Source: Epiperipatus broadwayi
Lineage: Eukaryota; Onychophora; Udeonychophora; Euonychophora; Peripatidae
NCBI GenBank assembly: GCA_028023455.1
Contig: JAQFVV010000027.1
Location: 9,485,845 to 9,549,844 of the forward strand
Reading direction: 5' to 3'
DNA: 64,000 nucleotides
In this document: one piece after another, positions 36,858 through 49,214 of the stretch
How the letters are laid out: every line of letters starts with the position of its first letter
Numbering within the stretch: the stretch's first letter is position 1
Program-made: the position numbers and the translations under genes
Notes under the pieces: model-generated
The model's database searches: none
The model's input: the letters and a program-made list of their open reading frames with translations, nothing else
What the model was told of the DNA's origin: nothing

Positions 36858-39118
36858 TGTAACAGTCAAGTTTGTACATTCGCGTAACAGAATTCAGAAT
36901 CTAAGCAAAAGAGACCGAAGCTGACCAGACTAGGACTATGACATCCCGAGTCCGACCGCACTTCAACTCGTAAGCCAGGATTCCAAGACTCAAGACCCTA
37001 CGAATGACCACCTTGAAATTACACGTAGTATACCTCTTTCCACACGGCCGACATAGGTCACGGAGAAGCAATAAGACTCTGACGAATACAAAGAAAGGTT
37101 CTTAATTGACTAAAATATCACTAAATTTAATTTAACTGAATGCATAGTTTTCACATATATAGACTATAAATAGTAATTAGAATTGGATTGAATTAGATCA
37201 ATAACGAAACAGAGAACGAAATACATTAAATTAATTATATATTTATTTACAAATGGCATGAAATTGATCAGTTTTACACATTTCATCGTCGAATGTACAA
37301 ACATTGGGTGGATAAGAGAACACATTCTCTTATTCAGATACAATTATAAATAGCTTTATATAAATAATTTTTATACAATTCAAAATAGCTTTTGATAAAT
37401 ACTTTCATTTAATTTTCATAAATGGGTTTGACATGTGCCCATCTTATGAGTTGCTTTTCAATTAATACATAATTAATCACTACGTTATGTCTATAGATCT
37501 CGATGAGCCAAATCCTATTACATTTGTGGCTGGTATATAAATAATTATATTAAACTTTGATCATGAATTTATTTACTAAAATACCCATATATAATTTAAT
37601 AACGAGCGCAAAAACCAGCTCAAGTAATGATCGATCGAACATGGCTTTCGAGAGAAACTTTCAGAATGCTGAAAGCGTTATATAAAGGTGGGAGAGTTGG
37701 CTGAAATAAGATTTTACCAATGCGCTATGGCACAGGTAAACAATAATAGGAAAAGTCGCTCTGCGGATGGATGAAATAACTTCAGGGTTCTTGCGACAAA
37801 CGCCGGTACCCTGTAACCGATCGTAATGCTGCGTGAAAAGGAACATTGTGTTCAGGAATGGCGGGGGTCTTACGTGCTAACCTGGCCTTGGCTCAGGCTT
37901 CGCTACTGCTCTACCCTATAGAAGAAGATGTGCTGGCAACGCCGTGGCTCCATCTTAAGATACGTATATTACGTATAGCAGCAAAACGAGAATAATTTTA
38001 TAAAATAAGATCACAAGCAAAGAATAGTATATTTCATACTATGAAATACGAGTTAATAGCATATTAGCTCTATCAAATTGGGACCAACTCTTGCGTAGCC
38101 TGATAATAAATGTCTATGCTACTAAAGGGAATATTATTATATCTGTACTTTGACATGTTCGATCTATTAAGTTACTTATAGATAAGAAATATTTAAGGAG
38201 GGAAAGTATATTTCTATGGACTTAAGAATTTAAATGTCAAATATACTTATAAATATGATCAAGGCTAAATTTAATTCTAAATAAAACTATAAGGTTAAGT
38301 TTTTAACTGGTTGATCACACGAGCCACATTTCGCATATTAAATCATGTAAATAATAAAAAAATAGGATTTCGAAACAGCGCAGAAAGTTGATGCTATAAA
38401 TAAATTACGCGAAGATTTTCAAATAATATCTTCTTAAAATATACATGAAATTAAGTGCTCACTGTTTCGAAATTTTGGCATATAAAATATAATAAGCATT
38501 TAAAATAAAATAAGCAAAGAAATATAGACACAACCGCAGTGATATAACTTTAAACTAAATAATTTACTTTGAATGAAAGGAAAATATAAATTACTCAGAT
38601 TATTCAAACTTTAACAACATGAAATTTCGGATAGCAATTGACATATTTAAAATATTAAATGGATTTAAGTTTTGATTACATTTTAGCTTTATCATTATTT
38701 TAAAACTAAAGTTAGCTAACTTAGATAAATATTATTACATTTAGAATTACACAGAATTACACAGAGCTCTGGGTTTGAAAAATAAAACGGTACCGGTATG
38801 ATTTATCTGCAAGTTCTTGGCTGTTGGTTTGGTTTAGTTTGACTGGGCGGCATCATCTTTCCCATTATGTTAGGCTCGTCTCTTCTATCGGCATGATGGT
38901 GGTTTAGGCATTTTGACGAGAGAACCCCCGTTCTCCCGCGGAGTAACAGCAACAAGATGCCCGCTTTAGCCGGACATGTTCAAATTAACAATGGTGAATA
39001 CTGGCTACACCCTCTCACTAACAATATGGCTGTCCCTCTCTTGTTAAAAATACAGAGTATTTATATTTATTAACATTTAAATAGGTTCGAACTTAGCACA
39101 GATGAGAGTGTCATTAGG
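36858..39118. repeat. Long terminal repeat 1 (2.3 kb), right end lost in gap
   Basis: Begins TGTAACAGTCAAGTTTG. Differs from repeats 2 and 3 by several small indels (for example it lacks CATCCGC near 38010), so it is the most diverged of the three. The last 41 bp are missing at the N run. TATATAAAGG at 37679-37688 is a strong TATA-like site on the + strand. Confidence 0.85.
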
Positions 39119-39618
39119 NNNNNNNNNNNNNNNNNNNNNNNNNNNNNNNNNNNNNNNNNNNNNNNNNNNNNNNNNNNNNNNNNNNNNNNNNNNNNNNNNN
39201 NNNNNNNNNNNNNNNNNNNNNNNNNNNNNNNNNNNNNNNNNNNNNNNNNNNNNNNNNNNNNNNNNNNNNNNNNNNNNNNNNNNNNNNNNNNNNNNNNNNN
39301 NNNNNNNNNNNNNNNNNNNNNNNNNNNNNNNNNNNNNNNNNNNNNNNNNNNNNNNNNNNNNNNNNNNNNNNNNNNNNNNNNNNNNNNNNNNNNNNNNNNN
39401 NNNNNNNNNNNNNNNNNNNNNNNNNNNNNNNNNNNNNNNNNNNNNNNNNNNNNNNNNNNNNNNNNNNNNNNNNNNNNNNNNNNNNNNNNNNNNNNNNNNN
39501 NNNNNNNNNNNNNNNNNNNNNNNNNNNNNNNNNNNNNNNNNNNNNNNNNNNNNNNNNNNNNNNNNNNNNNNNNNNNNNNNNNNNNNNNNNNNNNNNNNNN
39601 NNNNNNNNNNNNNNNNNN
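39119..39618. other. Assembly gap of exactly 500 N
   Basis: The round length suggests a placeholder. It hides the last 41 bp of repeat 1, the first 71 bp of repeat 2 and whatever lies between, possibly a second internal region. Frames crossing it are artefacts. Confidence 0.95.
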
Positions 39619-41859
39619 ACTAGGACTATGACATCCCGAGTCCGACCGCACTTCAACTCGTAAGCCAGGATTCCAAGACTCAAGACCCTACGAATGACCA
39701 CCTTGAAATTACACGTAGTATACCTCTTTCCACACGGCCGACATAGGTCACGGAGAAGCAATAAGACTCTGACGAATACAAAGAAAGGTTCTTAATTGAC
39801 TAAAATATCACTAAATTTAATTTAACTGAATGCATAGTTTTCACATATATAGACTATAAATAGTAATTAGAATTGGATTGAATTAGATCAATAACGAAAC
39901 AGAGAACGAAATACATTAAATTAATTATATATATTTATTTACAAATGGCATGAAATTGATCAGTTTTACACATTTCATCGTCGAATGTACAAACATTGGG
40001 TGGATAAGAGAACACATTCTCTTTTCATATACAATTATAAATAGCTTTATATAAACAATTTTTATACAATTCAAAATAGCTTTTGATAAATACTTTCATT
40101 TAATTTTCATAAATGGGTTTGACATGTGCCCATCTTATGAGTTGCTTTTCAATTAATACATAATTAATCACTACGTTATGTCTATAGATCTCGATGAGCC
40201 AAATCCTATTACATTTGTGGCTGGTATATAAATAATTATATTAAACTTTGATCATGAATTTATTTACGAAAATACCCATATATAATTTAATAACGAGCGC
40301 AAAAAACCAGCTCAAGTAATGATCGATAGAACATGGCTTTCGAGAGAAACTTTCAGAATGCTGAAAGCGTTATATAAAGGTGGGAGAGTTGGCTGAAATA
40401 AGATTTTACCAATGCGCTATGGCACAGGTAAACAATAATAGGAAAAGTCGCTCTGCGGATGGATGAAATAACTTCAGGGTTCTTGCGACAAACGCCGGTA
40501 CCCTGTAACCGATCGCAATGCTGCGTGGAAAGGAACATGTGTTCAGGAATGGCGGGGGTCTTACGTGCTAACCTGGCCTTGGCTCAGGCTTCGCTACTGC
40601 TCTACCCTATAGAAGAAGATGTGCTGGCAACGCCGTGGCTCCATCTTAAGATACGTATATTACGTATAGCAGCAAAACGAGAATAATTTTATAAAATAAG
40701 ATCACATCCGCCAAGCAAAGAATAGTATATTTCATACTATGAAATACGAGTTAATAGCATATTAGCTCTATCAAATTGGGACCAACTCTTGCGTAGCCTG
40801 ATAATAAATGTCTATGCTACTAAAGGGAATATTATTATATCTGTACTTTGACATGTTCGATCTATTAAGTTACTTATAGATAAGAAATATTTAAGGAGGG
40901 AAAGTATATTTCTATGGACTTAAGAATTTAAATGTCAAATATACTTATAAATATGATCAAGGCTAAATTTAATTCTAAATAAAACTATAAGGTTAAGTTT
41001 TTAACTGGTTGATCACACGAGCCACATTTCGCATATTAAATCATGTAAATAATAAAAAAAAGAGGATTTCGAAACAGCGCAGAAAGTTGATGCTATAAAT
41101 AAATTACGTGAAGATTTTCAAATAATATCTTCTTAAAATATACATGAAATTAAGTGCTCACTGTTTCGAAATATTGGCATATAAAATATAATAAGCATTT
41201 AAAATAAAATAAGCAAAGAAATATAGACACAACCGCAGTGATATAACTTTAAACTAAATAATTTACTTTGAATGAAAGGAAAATATAAATTACTCAGATT
41301 ATTCAAACTTTAACAACATGAAATTTCGGATAGCAATTGACATATTTAAAATATTAAATGGATTTAAGTTTTGATTACATTTTAGCTTTATCATTATTTT
41401 AAAACGAAAGTTAGCTAACTTAGATAAATATTATTACATTTAGAATTACACAGAATTACACAGAGCTCTGCGGTTTGAAAAATAAAACGGTACCGGTATG
41501 ATTTATCTGCAAGTTCTTGGCTGTTGGTTTGGTTTAGTTTGACTGGGCGGCATCATCTTTCCCATTATGTTAGGCTCGTCTCTTCTATCGGCATGATGGT
41601 GGTTTAGGCATTTCGATGAGAGAAACCCCGTTCTCCCGCGGAGTAACAGCAACAAGATGCCCGCTTTTAGCCGGACATGTTCAAATTAACAATGGTGAAT
41701 ACTGGCTACACCTCTCACTAACAATATGGCTGTCCCTCTCTTGTTAAAAATACAGAGTATTTATATTTATTAACATTTAAATAGGTTCGAACTTAGCACA
41801 GATGAGAGTGTCATTAGGTTTGATGGTGAAACGGAAAGGGATTGGAGATTTCCGTTTCA
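39619..41859. repeat. Long terminal repeat 2 (first 71 bp in the gap)
   Basis: Near-identical to repeat 3. Ends with the hairpin 41827-41859 (TGAAACGGAAA ... TTTCCGTTTCA). TATA-like TATATAAAGG at 40371-40380. Confidence 0.9.
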
Positions 41860-42288
41860 TATCCGAATACTTGGGACAAAAAAAATAACAAAAAAAAAAG
41901 GAATTTACTTACAGTTGGCTATTAAATAATTTGACGCTTTTTTTTTTTTTTACTCATAATATTAAATCAATTAAGCTATCACATAGAGATGAAAACATAT
42001 AAACCCACTTGCCTGCTACATTCTATACCGAGGAATTTCATACATATTAGACAATCAATTATTACAAAAAAAAATACGACTAAATTAAGTTTAAAAGCAA
42101 ACCACACAAAATAGAATATTGTCAAATATTTACATTAAACAAACTTTTATATCCTACTGGATATACGTTAATTAATATACAATGGGGATGTTAATTAATT
42201 AATTTTTTTTTTATATATATAATAATAATTTATAAAGTATATAATGATAAGGAAAGGCAGATCGTAACAAATATATACATATTTTTAT

Positions 42289-43589
42289 CTAAATAGGATC
42301 TGGTGGTACATTAATTAACTCTTCTTTATATAACTTAAAACAGCACCCGAATATAATGTCATCCTCTTCATCTGATGTCCATTCATATCCCTCATACTCA
42401 TCTTCCCATCTCAGAGTCGGTTGTGCTGGGTGCATTTCTAAACCCGGTACAAACTTGCTTCCACTATATGGGTGTTTTCCAGATCTGTTATTCCCAAATA
42501 GTAGGGTTTGAACCCGTTCTTTCTCTCTCCCTCTGTTCTTCCCCTGGCGAACCTCTGCGGCTGTCTCCTGTCTTCTCTCTGTCCATCTTTTCTTCCTACT
42601 TGGGTATGGATCCTTTCTTTTCCTTTTCTTCTTGTTCTTTACAGTACTCTTTGATTCGTACTTCCCATGCAGTCCACCTATTTCCCAAAGCTCTCTATCC
42701 AACTCTGTTCTGTCCTGCTGAGATCCCGAAGAGCATCTTCTACTATCGCCTCAATATCCACACATTTAGATTCTTTATTTTCAGTCTCTAGTATATTCTC
42801 CAGCGTGTCCTTGCTATCCCACGTTTCCAATTCGGTCTTCTTCAAAAGGAAATGGCAACTTTCATCATCCCCTTCATTAATCTCTGGCTTGCTCATTTTG
42901 TCCAGCTCAGTTTTCCTCAACTCTTCCTTTTCCACTGGTTTTAACTCTTCTTTTACTAATACTATTATATCAATTTTAATATTTTCTTCTTTTAGCATTG
43001 TGCTATCAGAGTTTACTTCTTCTCCCTGATCTGGCACTAACTCTTCTATTTCATCCTCTACAGTATTCTGCATTTCCTTGTCATTTTCGTCCTGTGCTTT
43101 TTCTATCTTCTCTGCAAGTTTTACTGGAATCTCCTCACCTTTTAGCTGGCATCCCTGCAGGATTTTACACAGTTTTTCTTCTAAGTTTTCTCTAATATGT
43201 GCTGTCCCTTTCTCACATCGCCTGCCCAAAGCTTCAAAACGTCGTTCCATTTCTAGATTATTTCTATGATCCCTCTCTTCTGCTTCCTGTCTATTTTTCC
43301 TATCTCTCTCTTCAAAACGTTGTTCCATTTCTAGATTATTTCTATGATCCCTCTCTTCTGCATCCTGTCTATTTTTCCTATCTCTCTCTTCTGCATCCTG
43401 TCTAAGTTGCTTCACTAGTGACTCCATCATTGAGTTCATATTCCAGCATTCCTTCTTAATTTCTTCTATAGGTCTCTGTTCAGATCCCGTGGTGTCTGAC
43501 TTTTCTGACATGGCCACGCTTTGATGTATCGATGCCTTGTCCCTAATTTGACTTGCTACTTCCCTTTCTTCCTCCATACTACTATCCAT
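42289..43589 (-). pseudogene. Retroelement gag-like coiled-coil protein, frameshifted
   Basis: First frame 43589-42678, 303 aa, starts MDSSMEEEREVASQ. It holds a Glu/Arg-rich heptad region at residues ~65-135 with direct repeats (QDAEERDRKNR, AEERDHRNNLEM twice), then an acidic tail. A second frame (42702-42289) continues with WEIGGLHGKYESKS, a basic NKKKRKRKD stretch and an acidic end (WTSDEEDDIIFG). Coiled coil followed by a basic patch is gag-like. The two frames overlap by ~25 bp; I read a single-base frameshift, though programmed shifting cannot be excluded. Its ATG follows a pyrimidine-rich TTAG. Confidence 0.55.
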
Positions 43590-44106
43590 TTTAATATACT
43601 AACAAAAAAAAATTTTCTCTTTTTAATGGCTCAATTTGTTTTTACTAAAGTTTCTTGGTTTTTGTTTACTTTACTAACTCGGCTAATTGCTGCACTCCAC
43701 AAAGAAAACGATCTGTCTCCTACTCATCTCAACACCTATGCCTAACTCTATTAATACATCTAACTTCTCGCTATACATTCGCTTGATGCCCACCCAACAT
43801 TTAACTAACAGTGAAATAAATTTAACATATATAACAAAAAAATTATAAAATGCAACTCACCCTTGGCCTCTTGCAGCTGTTTTTCTTTTTTAAATTTTCC
43901 ACGGTTCATGGTTATAATTTAATTTACACGTCTGTGCTAGTTTCGAACCTTTAAGATTTGATTTGACCTTACATTTATTTCCTTCTCTTTCTCGTTCAAT
44001 CCAATTCATAAAACAAATAATACAAATCATAGACCCCCCCCTTTTCTCTCTTTACTCCTGATGACAAAATTTATGTGAGAACGATTTGACATTTATTCAA
44101 ATCATC

Positions 44107-44126
44107 CTCGGGCGCCAGTCACAGTG
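44107..44126 (-). promoter_or_regulatory. Primer-binding-site-like sequence (tRNA-Lys type)
   Basis: Minus strand reads TGGCGCCCGAGGATG. The first nine bases are complementary to the 3' end CGGGCGCCA of a lysine tRNA, the classical retroviral-type PBS. Its distance of about 570 bp from the edge of repeat 3 is unusual, since a PBS normally abuts the LTR. Confidence 0.45.
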
Positions 44127-44697
44127 AGCAAGAAAGTTTACACAGCATATATTAGAAATCCCCTTAAAAATTCTACTATGCATCTACAAATACCTTTTTA
44201 CCTAATAAAATAATAATCTATTCAGAGTATGGAATCAATTGACATTCAAACTCAGGGAAAAAAATCTATACATATACATTATTTTGGAAAACGAAAAAAA
44301 AAATTAATTCAAAATCATTAATTTTAAACAAAAGAATTTTATCTCTATACTCAATCTCCTTAGAAGTGGAAATAAGTTACTACCAACCCGGGGAAAAAAA
44401 ATACTACATATATATTATTCATTATTATTTATAATGGAAGGAAAAAAAAAAAACATATGTATATATTAAACGCTCTACAGAGTATTGGAATATCGAATAG
44501 TCACACGATGTGTGTCCAAACCCGGTGAAAAAAAAAATCTTACATATATACATTATTTAAAAAAAAATTGACTCAAAATCGTTAATTTTGACCAAAAGAA
44601 TTATATATATACACTCCATAATCTCTTCAGGGGTGGAAATGAGTTACAAGCCCCACGATTTTGGGCGTCCAAACCCGGTGAAAAAAAAAAAATACTA

Positions 44698-47004
44698 TGT
44701 AACAGTCAAGTTTGTACATTCGCGTAACAGAATTCAGAATCTAAGCAAAAGAGACCGAAGCTGACCAGACTAGGACTATGACATCCCGAGTCCGACCGCA
44801 CTTCAACTCGTAAGCCAGGATTCCAAGACTCAAGACCCTACGAATGACCACCTTGAAATTACACGTAGTATACCTCTTTCCACACGGCCGACATAGGTCA
44901 CGGAGAAGCAATAAGACTCTGACGAATACAAGAAAGGTTCTTAATTGACTAAAATATCACTAAATTTAATTTAACTGAATGCATAGTTTTCACATATATA
45001 GACTATAAATAGTAATTAGAATTGGATTGAATTAGATCAATAACGAAACAGAGAACGAAATACATTAAATTAATTATATATTTATTTACAAATGGCATGA
45101 AATTGATCAGTTTTACACATTTCATCGTCGAATGTACAAACATTGGGTGGATAAGAGAACACATTCTCTTTTCATATACAATTATAAATAGCTTTATATA
45201 AACAATTTTTATACAATTCAAAATAGCTTTTGATAAATACTTTCATTTAATTTTCATAAATGGGTTTGACATGTGCCCATCTTATGAGTTGCTTTTCAAT
45301 TAATACATAATTAATCACTACGTTATGTCTATAGATCTCGATGAGCCAATTCCTATTACATTTGTGGCTGGTATATAAATAATTATATTAAACTTTGATC
45401 ATGAATTTATTTACGAAAATACCCATATATAATTTAATAACGAGCGCAAAAACCAGCTCAAGTAATGATCGATTGAACATGGCTTTCGAGAGAAACTTTC
45501 AGAATGCTGAAAGCGTTATATAAAGGTGGGAGAGTTGGCTGAAATAAGATTTTACCAATGCGCTATGGCACAGGTAAACAATAATAGGAAAAGTCGCTCT
45601 GCGGATGGATGAAATAACTTCAGGGTTCTTGCGACAAACGCCGGTACCCTGTAACCGATCGCAATGCTGCGTGGAAAGGAACATGTGTTCAGGAATGGCG
45701 GGGGTCTTACGTGCTAACCTGGCCTTGGCTCAGGCTTCGCTACTGCTCTACCCTATAGAAGAAGATGTGCTGGCAACGCCGTGGCTCCATCTTAAGATAC
45801 GTATATTACGTATAGCAGCAAAACGAGAATAATTTTATAAAATAAGATCACATCCGCCAAGCAAAGAATAGTATATTTCATACTATGAAATACGAGTTAA
45901 TAGCATATTAGCTCTATCAAATTGGGACCAACTCTTGCGTAGCCTGATAATAAATGTCTATGCTACTAAAGGGAATATTATTACATCTGTACTTTGACAT
46001 GTTCGATCTATTAAGTTACTTATAGATAAGAAATATTTAAGGAGGGAAAGTATATTTCTATGGACTTAAGAATTTAAATGTCAAATATACTTATAAATAT
46101 GATCAAGGCTAAATTTAATTCTAAATAAAACTATAAGGTTAAGTTTTTAACTGGTTGATCACACGAGCCACATTTCGCATATTAAATCATGTAAATAATA
46201 AAAAAATAGGATTTCGAAACAGCGCAGAAAGTTGATGCTATAAATAAATTACGCGAAGATTTTCAAATAATATCTTCTTAAAATATACATGAAATTAAGT
46301 GCTCACTGTTTCGAAATTTTGGCATATAAAATATAATAAGCATTTAAAATAAAATAAGCAAAGAAATATAGACACAACTGCAGTGATATAACTTTAAACT
46401 AAATAATTTACTTTGAATGAAAGGAAAATATAAATTACTCAGATTATTCAAACTTTAACAACATGAAATTTCGGATAGCAATTGACATATTTAAAATATT
46501 AAATGGATTTAAGTTTTGATTACATTTTAGCTTTATCATTATTTTAAAAAGAAAGTTAGCTAACTTAGATAAATATTATTACATTTAGAATTACACAGAA
46601 TTACACAGAGCTCTGCGGTTTGAAAAATAAAACGGTACCAGTATGATTTATCTGCAAGTTCTTGGCTGTTGGTTTGGTTTAGTTTGACTGGGCGGCATCA
46701 TCTTTCCCATTATGTTAGGCTCGTCTCTTCTATCGGCATGATGGTGGTTTAGGCATTTCGACGAGAGAAACCCCGTTCTCCCGCGGAGTAACAGCAACAA
46801 GATGCCCGCTTTTAGCCGGACATGTTCAAATTAACAATGGTGAATACTGGCTACACCTCTCACTAACAATATGGCTGTCCCTCTCTTGTTAAAAATACAG
46901 AGTATTTATATTTATTAACATTTAAATAGGTTCGAACTTAGCACAGATGAGAGTGTCATTAGGTTTGATGGTGAAACGGAAAGGGATTGGAGATTTCCGT
47001 TTCA
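44698..47004. repeat. Long terminal repeat 3 (complete, 2307 bp)
   Basis: The only complete copy: begins TGTAACAGTC and ends in the 33 bp hairpin 46972-47004. TATA-like site at 45517-45526. Flanked on the right by TTAT, the target duplication. Confidence 0.9.
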
Positions 47005-47390
47005 TTATAAATAAATATGTTGTTTTAAGTAGTTAATTTTACCTAAGTGGTTAATTTGGCTTAATTCTCTTTTTCAATGCCTCATCGTGTGTCAATTGCG
47101 TTTTTCATACATGTTGTCTAGTGATTTGAATCATATCAGTTTTTTATTCTTTGTGCTAGTCACGGGAATCAAGCACCTGAAGTGTTTAAACCCTTTTGTT
47201 GATAATGCTGGTCAGATTTGGCTGGATGGTGCCTGAGGATTTATCCTCAATATAAATAAAAGTATCCACAGGTGAAGTATTACTTCTTGCAGTTAGGGCA
47301 ACAGTCTTGAAAGGTGGCTGTGGGTTGTATATTTATATACCATTTTAATCTGACTGCTGGTATGGTTAACCATTTCACATATATATATAA
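47005..47390 (+). repeat. LTR-like repeat A, right part
   Basis: Continues repeat A after the insertion and matches 52810-53160 of copy B (for example TCAATATAAATAAAAGTATC and TTGTATATTTATATACCAT). Similarity stops near a GGTTAAC. Confidence 0.75.
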
Positions 47391-47399
47391 CATATTTTA

Positions 47400-47960
47400 A
47401 TGTTGGCTGTTTTCTTCATTCTCGCATCTCTCACCATATTACTAACTTTCATTTATTTTTATCTGATAGCTGTCATTTTAAAATGACAATTTAATAATTA
47501 CTTGATCGAATATTGACATTAAATACAATAGAATGGAATCATTCAGGCATTCATGTCGAAGTGACATTAATACTTCAGCACCTACACTGGACATTTATAA
47601 TGGAATACTCACACCAATTTAAAATTGACATTTATATGACTGATTACTGTTTTATTTAACATTTTAAACTTTAACAACAATACTTTATATATATTTGCAG
47701 TACTGTTATACAAGTAGAAGTTAATATGATTTATATTTTTTACACATTAAAAGAAAAGATAAGTAAATTGTAAGTTGATGTATAAAAGAAAATGGATAAA
47801 AATAGCAATGACAGGAATCAAATAAGCGGGCAGATAATGTTAAAGAGGACTGGTGTGGCAGATTGGATGAACATTCCAATTAAATAAAAAAATAAATTAA
47901 AAATATATAATAGAGTAGTTAAATGAAAAGTTTAGTTTTTAAAATAGATAAATTTTGTGC
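47400..47960. other. AT-rich stretch with an inverted match to copy B
   Basis: 47640-47730 is an inverted relative of 53185-53280 (shared AAACTTTAACAACA...TTTGCAGTA... against its reverse complement). Otherwise nothing. Confidence 0.5.
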
Positions 47961-47978
47961 TTCTCTTGTCTTTTTAAT

Positions 47979-48176
47979 ATGGAGATCGAGAAGCAAACTA
48001 ACAGTTTAATAAAAAAGCAGATACAAATGTTTATGAAACTAATGTTAGAAATAAAACAAAGTCAACAGGAGTTCAATGAATTGATAATTCAAAGTCAGCA
48101 AGGATTCAAAGAAATAATTCAAAGTCAGAAAGAGAGGAACGAGATGATATTGCCAAGTATTAAAGCAGGAAATTAG
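47979..48176 (+). pseudogene. Short coiled-coil frame, possible gag start
   Basis: ATG at 47979 gives MEIEKQTNSLIKKQIQMFMK, a Gln/Lys/Glu-rich helix with QSQQ repeats, ending after 65 codons. Its position between LTR-like repeats A and B suits an old gag N-terminus; the reading continues only through stops. Confidence 0.35.
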
Positions 48177-48179
48177 GTC

Positions 48180-48680
48180 AATAAAAGATGATAAAAGTGA
48201 TAGTATGAAAGTCACAAAAAGTGACATTCCATAGCTACAAAAGATAATATAGAGGAAGGAAAAATAGAAAGTGAACATGTAGATAACCAGAAAGAAGTGT
48301 TGCATAAAACGAAGTATAGAAATAAGAGAAGCAAAACAAGATAGGTATTATCTATACTTAGCTTATGAAAGATTTTCAGGCTGACTTAAAAAGGAATAGT
48401 GAACTACTGCACCTAAAAAGAAATTTTTATTACATACAAGGAACAACAGTGTGCAGATTTTGTCAGCTATTATCATATTTATATTAACTCTTATTATATA
48501 ATCAAAGAGTCAAATATTAATTTTAAAATATGCAACATGATAAATAAAGCTTGAAGATGGTGGGATGACCAAATTAGAGAATTTTGTAAATATATTCCCA
48601 CAGCATTGCCTACATCAATAATATATTATATAAAACTGAGGGACAACTTTTTTTGAAGGTTTGTGATGATGGTGTTCTAG
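48180..48680. other. AT-rich stretch, nothing recognised
   Basis: No supported feature. Confidence 0.4.
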
Positions 48681-48684
48681 TTAT

Positions 48685-48950
48685 ATTTTTATATTGGACT
48701 ATTTCCATCATCTAATATGAGTATTAAATGTCTTTAGAAAAAATTAACTTGATTTAAATATTCCAAATACATTCAACTGTTAGTAATAGCACATCGAACA
48801 TGTTAGTATATGCACAACGTTTCGAGAGGTATTATTCTCCCCTCTTCTTCAGGAGTTGACCAGTGACAGTACTAGCATGGGATTCGAACCTGGACCCTTA
48901 GATTCTTGAGTATTGAATTTTAAGGTAACGCTCTAACCCAGTAGAAATTT
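48685..48950 (-). repeat. Inverted repeat copy 1 with tRNA-like promoter and hammerhead-like core
   Basis: Minus strand: box A TGGGTTAGAGCG (48929-48940), box B GGTTCGAATCC (48880-48890), then a hammerhead-like core (48820-48852) and a shared tail ending near CTAATATGAGTATT. An inverted partner lies at 49215-49480. The pair flanks a Penelope-like coding remnant. Confidence 0.7.
48812..48852 (-). ncRNA. Hammerhead-like core in the inverted repeat
   Basis: CUGAAGA (48846-48852), one extra A, stem II GAGGGG/CCUCUC (6 bp, one G-U), GAAA (48820-48823), then CGUU. Stem I is weak (CAAC with GUUG). Hammerheads with this arrangement are known from terminal repeats of Penelope-like elements; this copy is decayed. 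Confidence 0.4.
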
Positions 48951-48984
48951 CATATACTTATCTATGAGGTCCCTCCTGATTTCT

Positions 48985-49212
48985 CTACTTTTTCCTAAGA
49001 GCAAAGTTGATTAGTGGTTTCCATACATTATGTTTAGTCACACTAGGTTGGCTTATGGGATTTTTTGCCATTGTCATGTGAGCAGCTTCTTTAAATTTTC
49101 TTCTTTGTATCTTTTCTTCTCTATCCAATATTTTTGTGTTCTCCCAATTGAACATATGTTCATTGGCACATACATGGTCTGCTACCTTAGACACATGTGT
49201 TCTCTCTTCTAA
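48985..49212 (-). pseudogene. Penelope-like element, C-terminal remnant
   Basis: Minus-strand frame reads SKVADHVCANEHMFNWENTKILDREEKI and then RRKFKEAAHM, ending LINFALRKK. An H-x(6-9)-H-x-x-x-W-x-x-x-x-I-L-D segment followed by RR-KEA-H is the end of the GIY-YIG domain of Penelope-like elements and relatives. Only ~69 codons survive. It sits exactly between the two inverted repeats. Confidence 0.7.
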
Positions 49213-49214
49213 TC

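Larger units (their letters stand above)
41860..44697 (-). other. Internal region of the LTR-type insertion
   Basis: 2.84 kb between repeats 2 and 3. On the minus strand it runs from tandem sub-repeats (44200-44697, recurring block AAACCCGGTGAAAAA), through a PBS-like site (44107-44126), a leader, and gag-like frames (43589-42289), to AT-rich DNA. There is no pol. Confidence 0.75.
36858..47004 (-). mobile_element. LTR-type insertion, ~10.1 kb with three long terminal repeats
   Basis: Composite of three copies of a 2.3 kb repeat (TG...CA ends) and a 2.84 kb internal region, flanked by a 4 bp duplication TTAT (36854-36857 and 47005-47008). Copy B lacks the whole block, so it entered repeat A as a unit or grew there. 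No reverse transcriptase, protease or integrase is present, so it is non-autonomous or collapsed. The gag-like frames and a PBS-like site put the internal region on the minus strand. Confidence 0.75.

Noticed and set aside
39070-39761. Long frames through 39119-39618
   Set aside because: They consist of N bases in an assembly gap.
40353-40686. Frames shared among the three long terminal repeats (61 aa minus, 75 aa plus)
   Set aside because: They overlap on opposite strands, recur with the repeat, and the minus frame begins differently in copy 1; no family resemblance.
42375-43405. Several plus-strand frames over the gag-like region
   Set aside because: Ser/Phe-rich shadows of the Glu/Lys/Arg-rich minus-strand coiled-coil frame.
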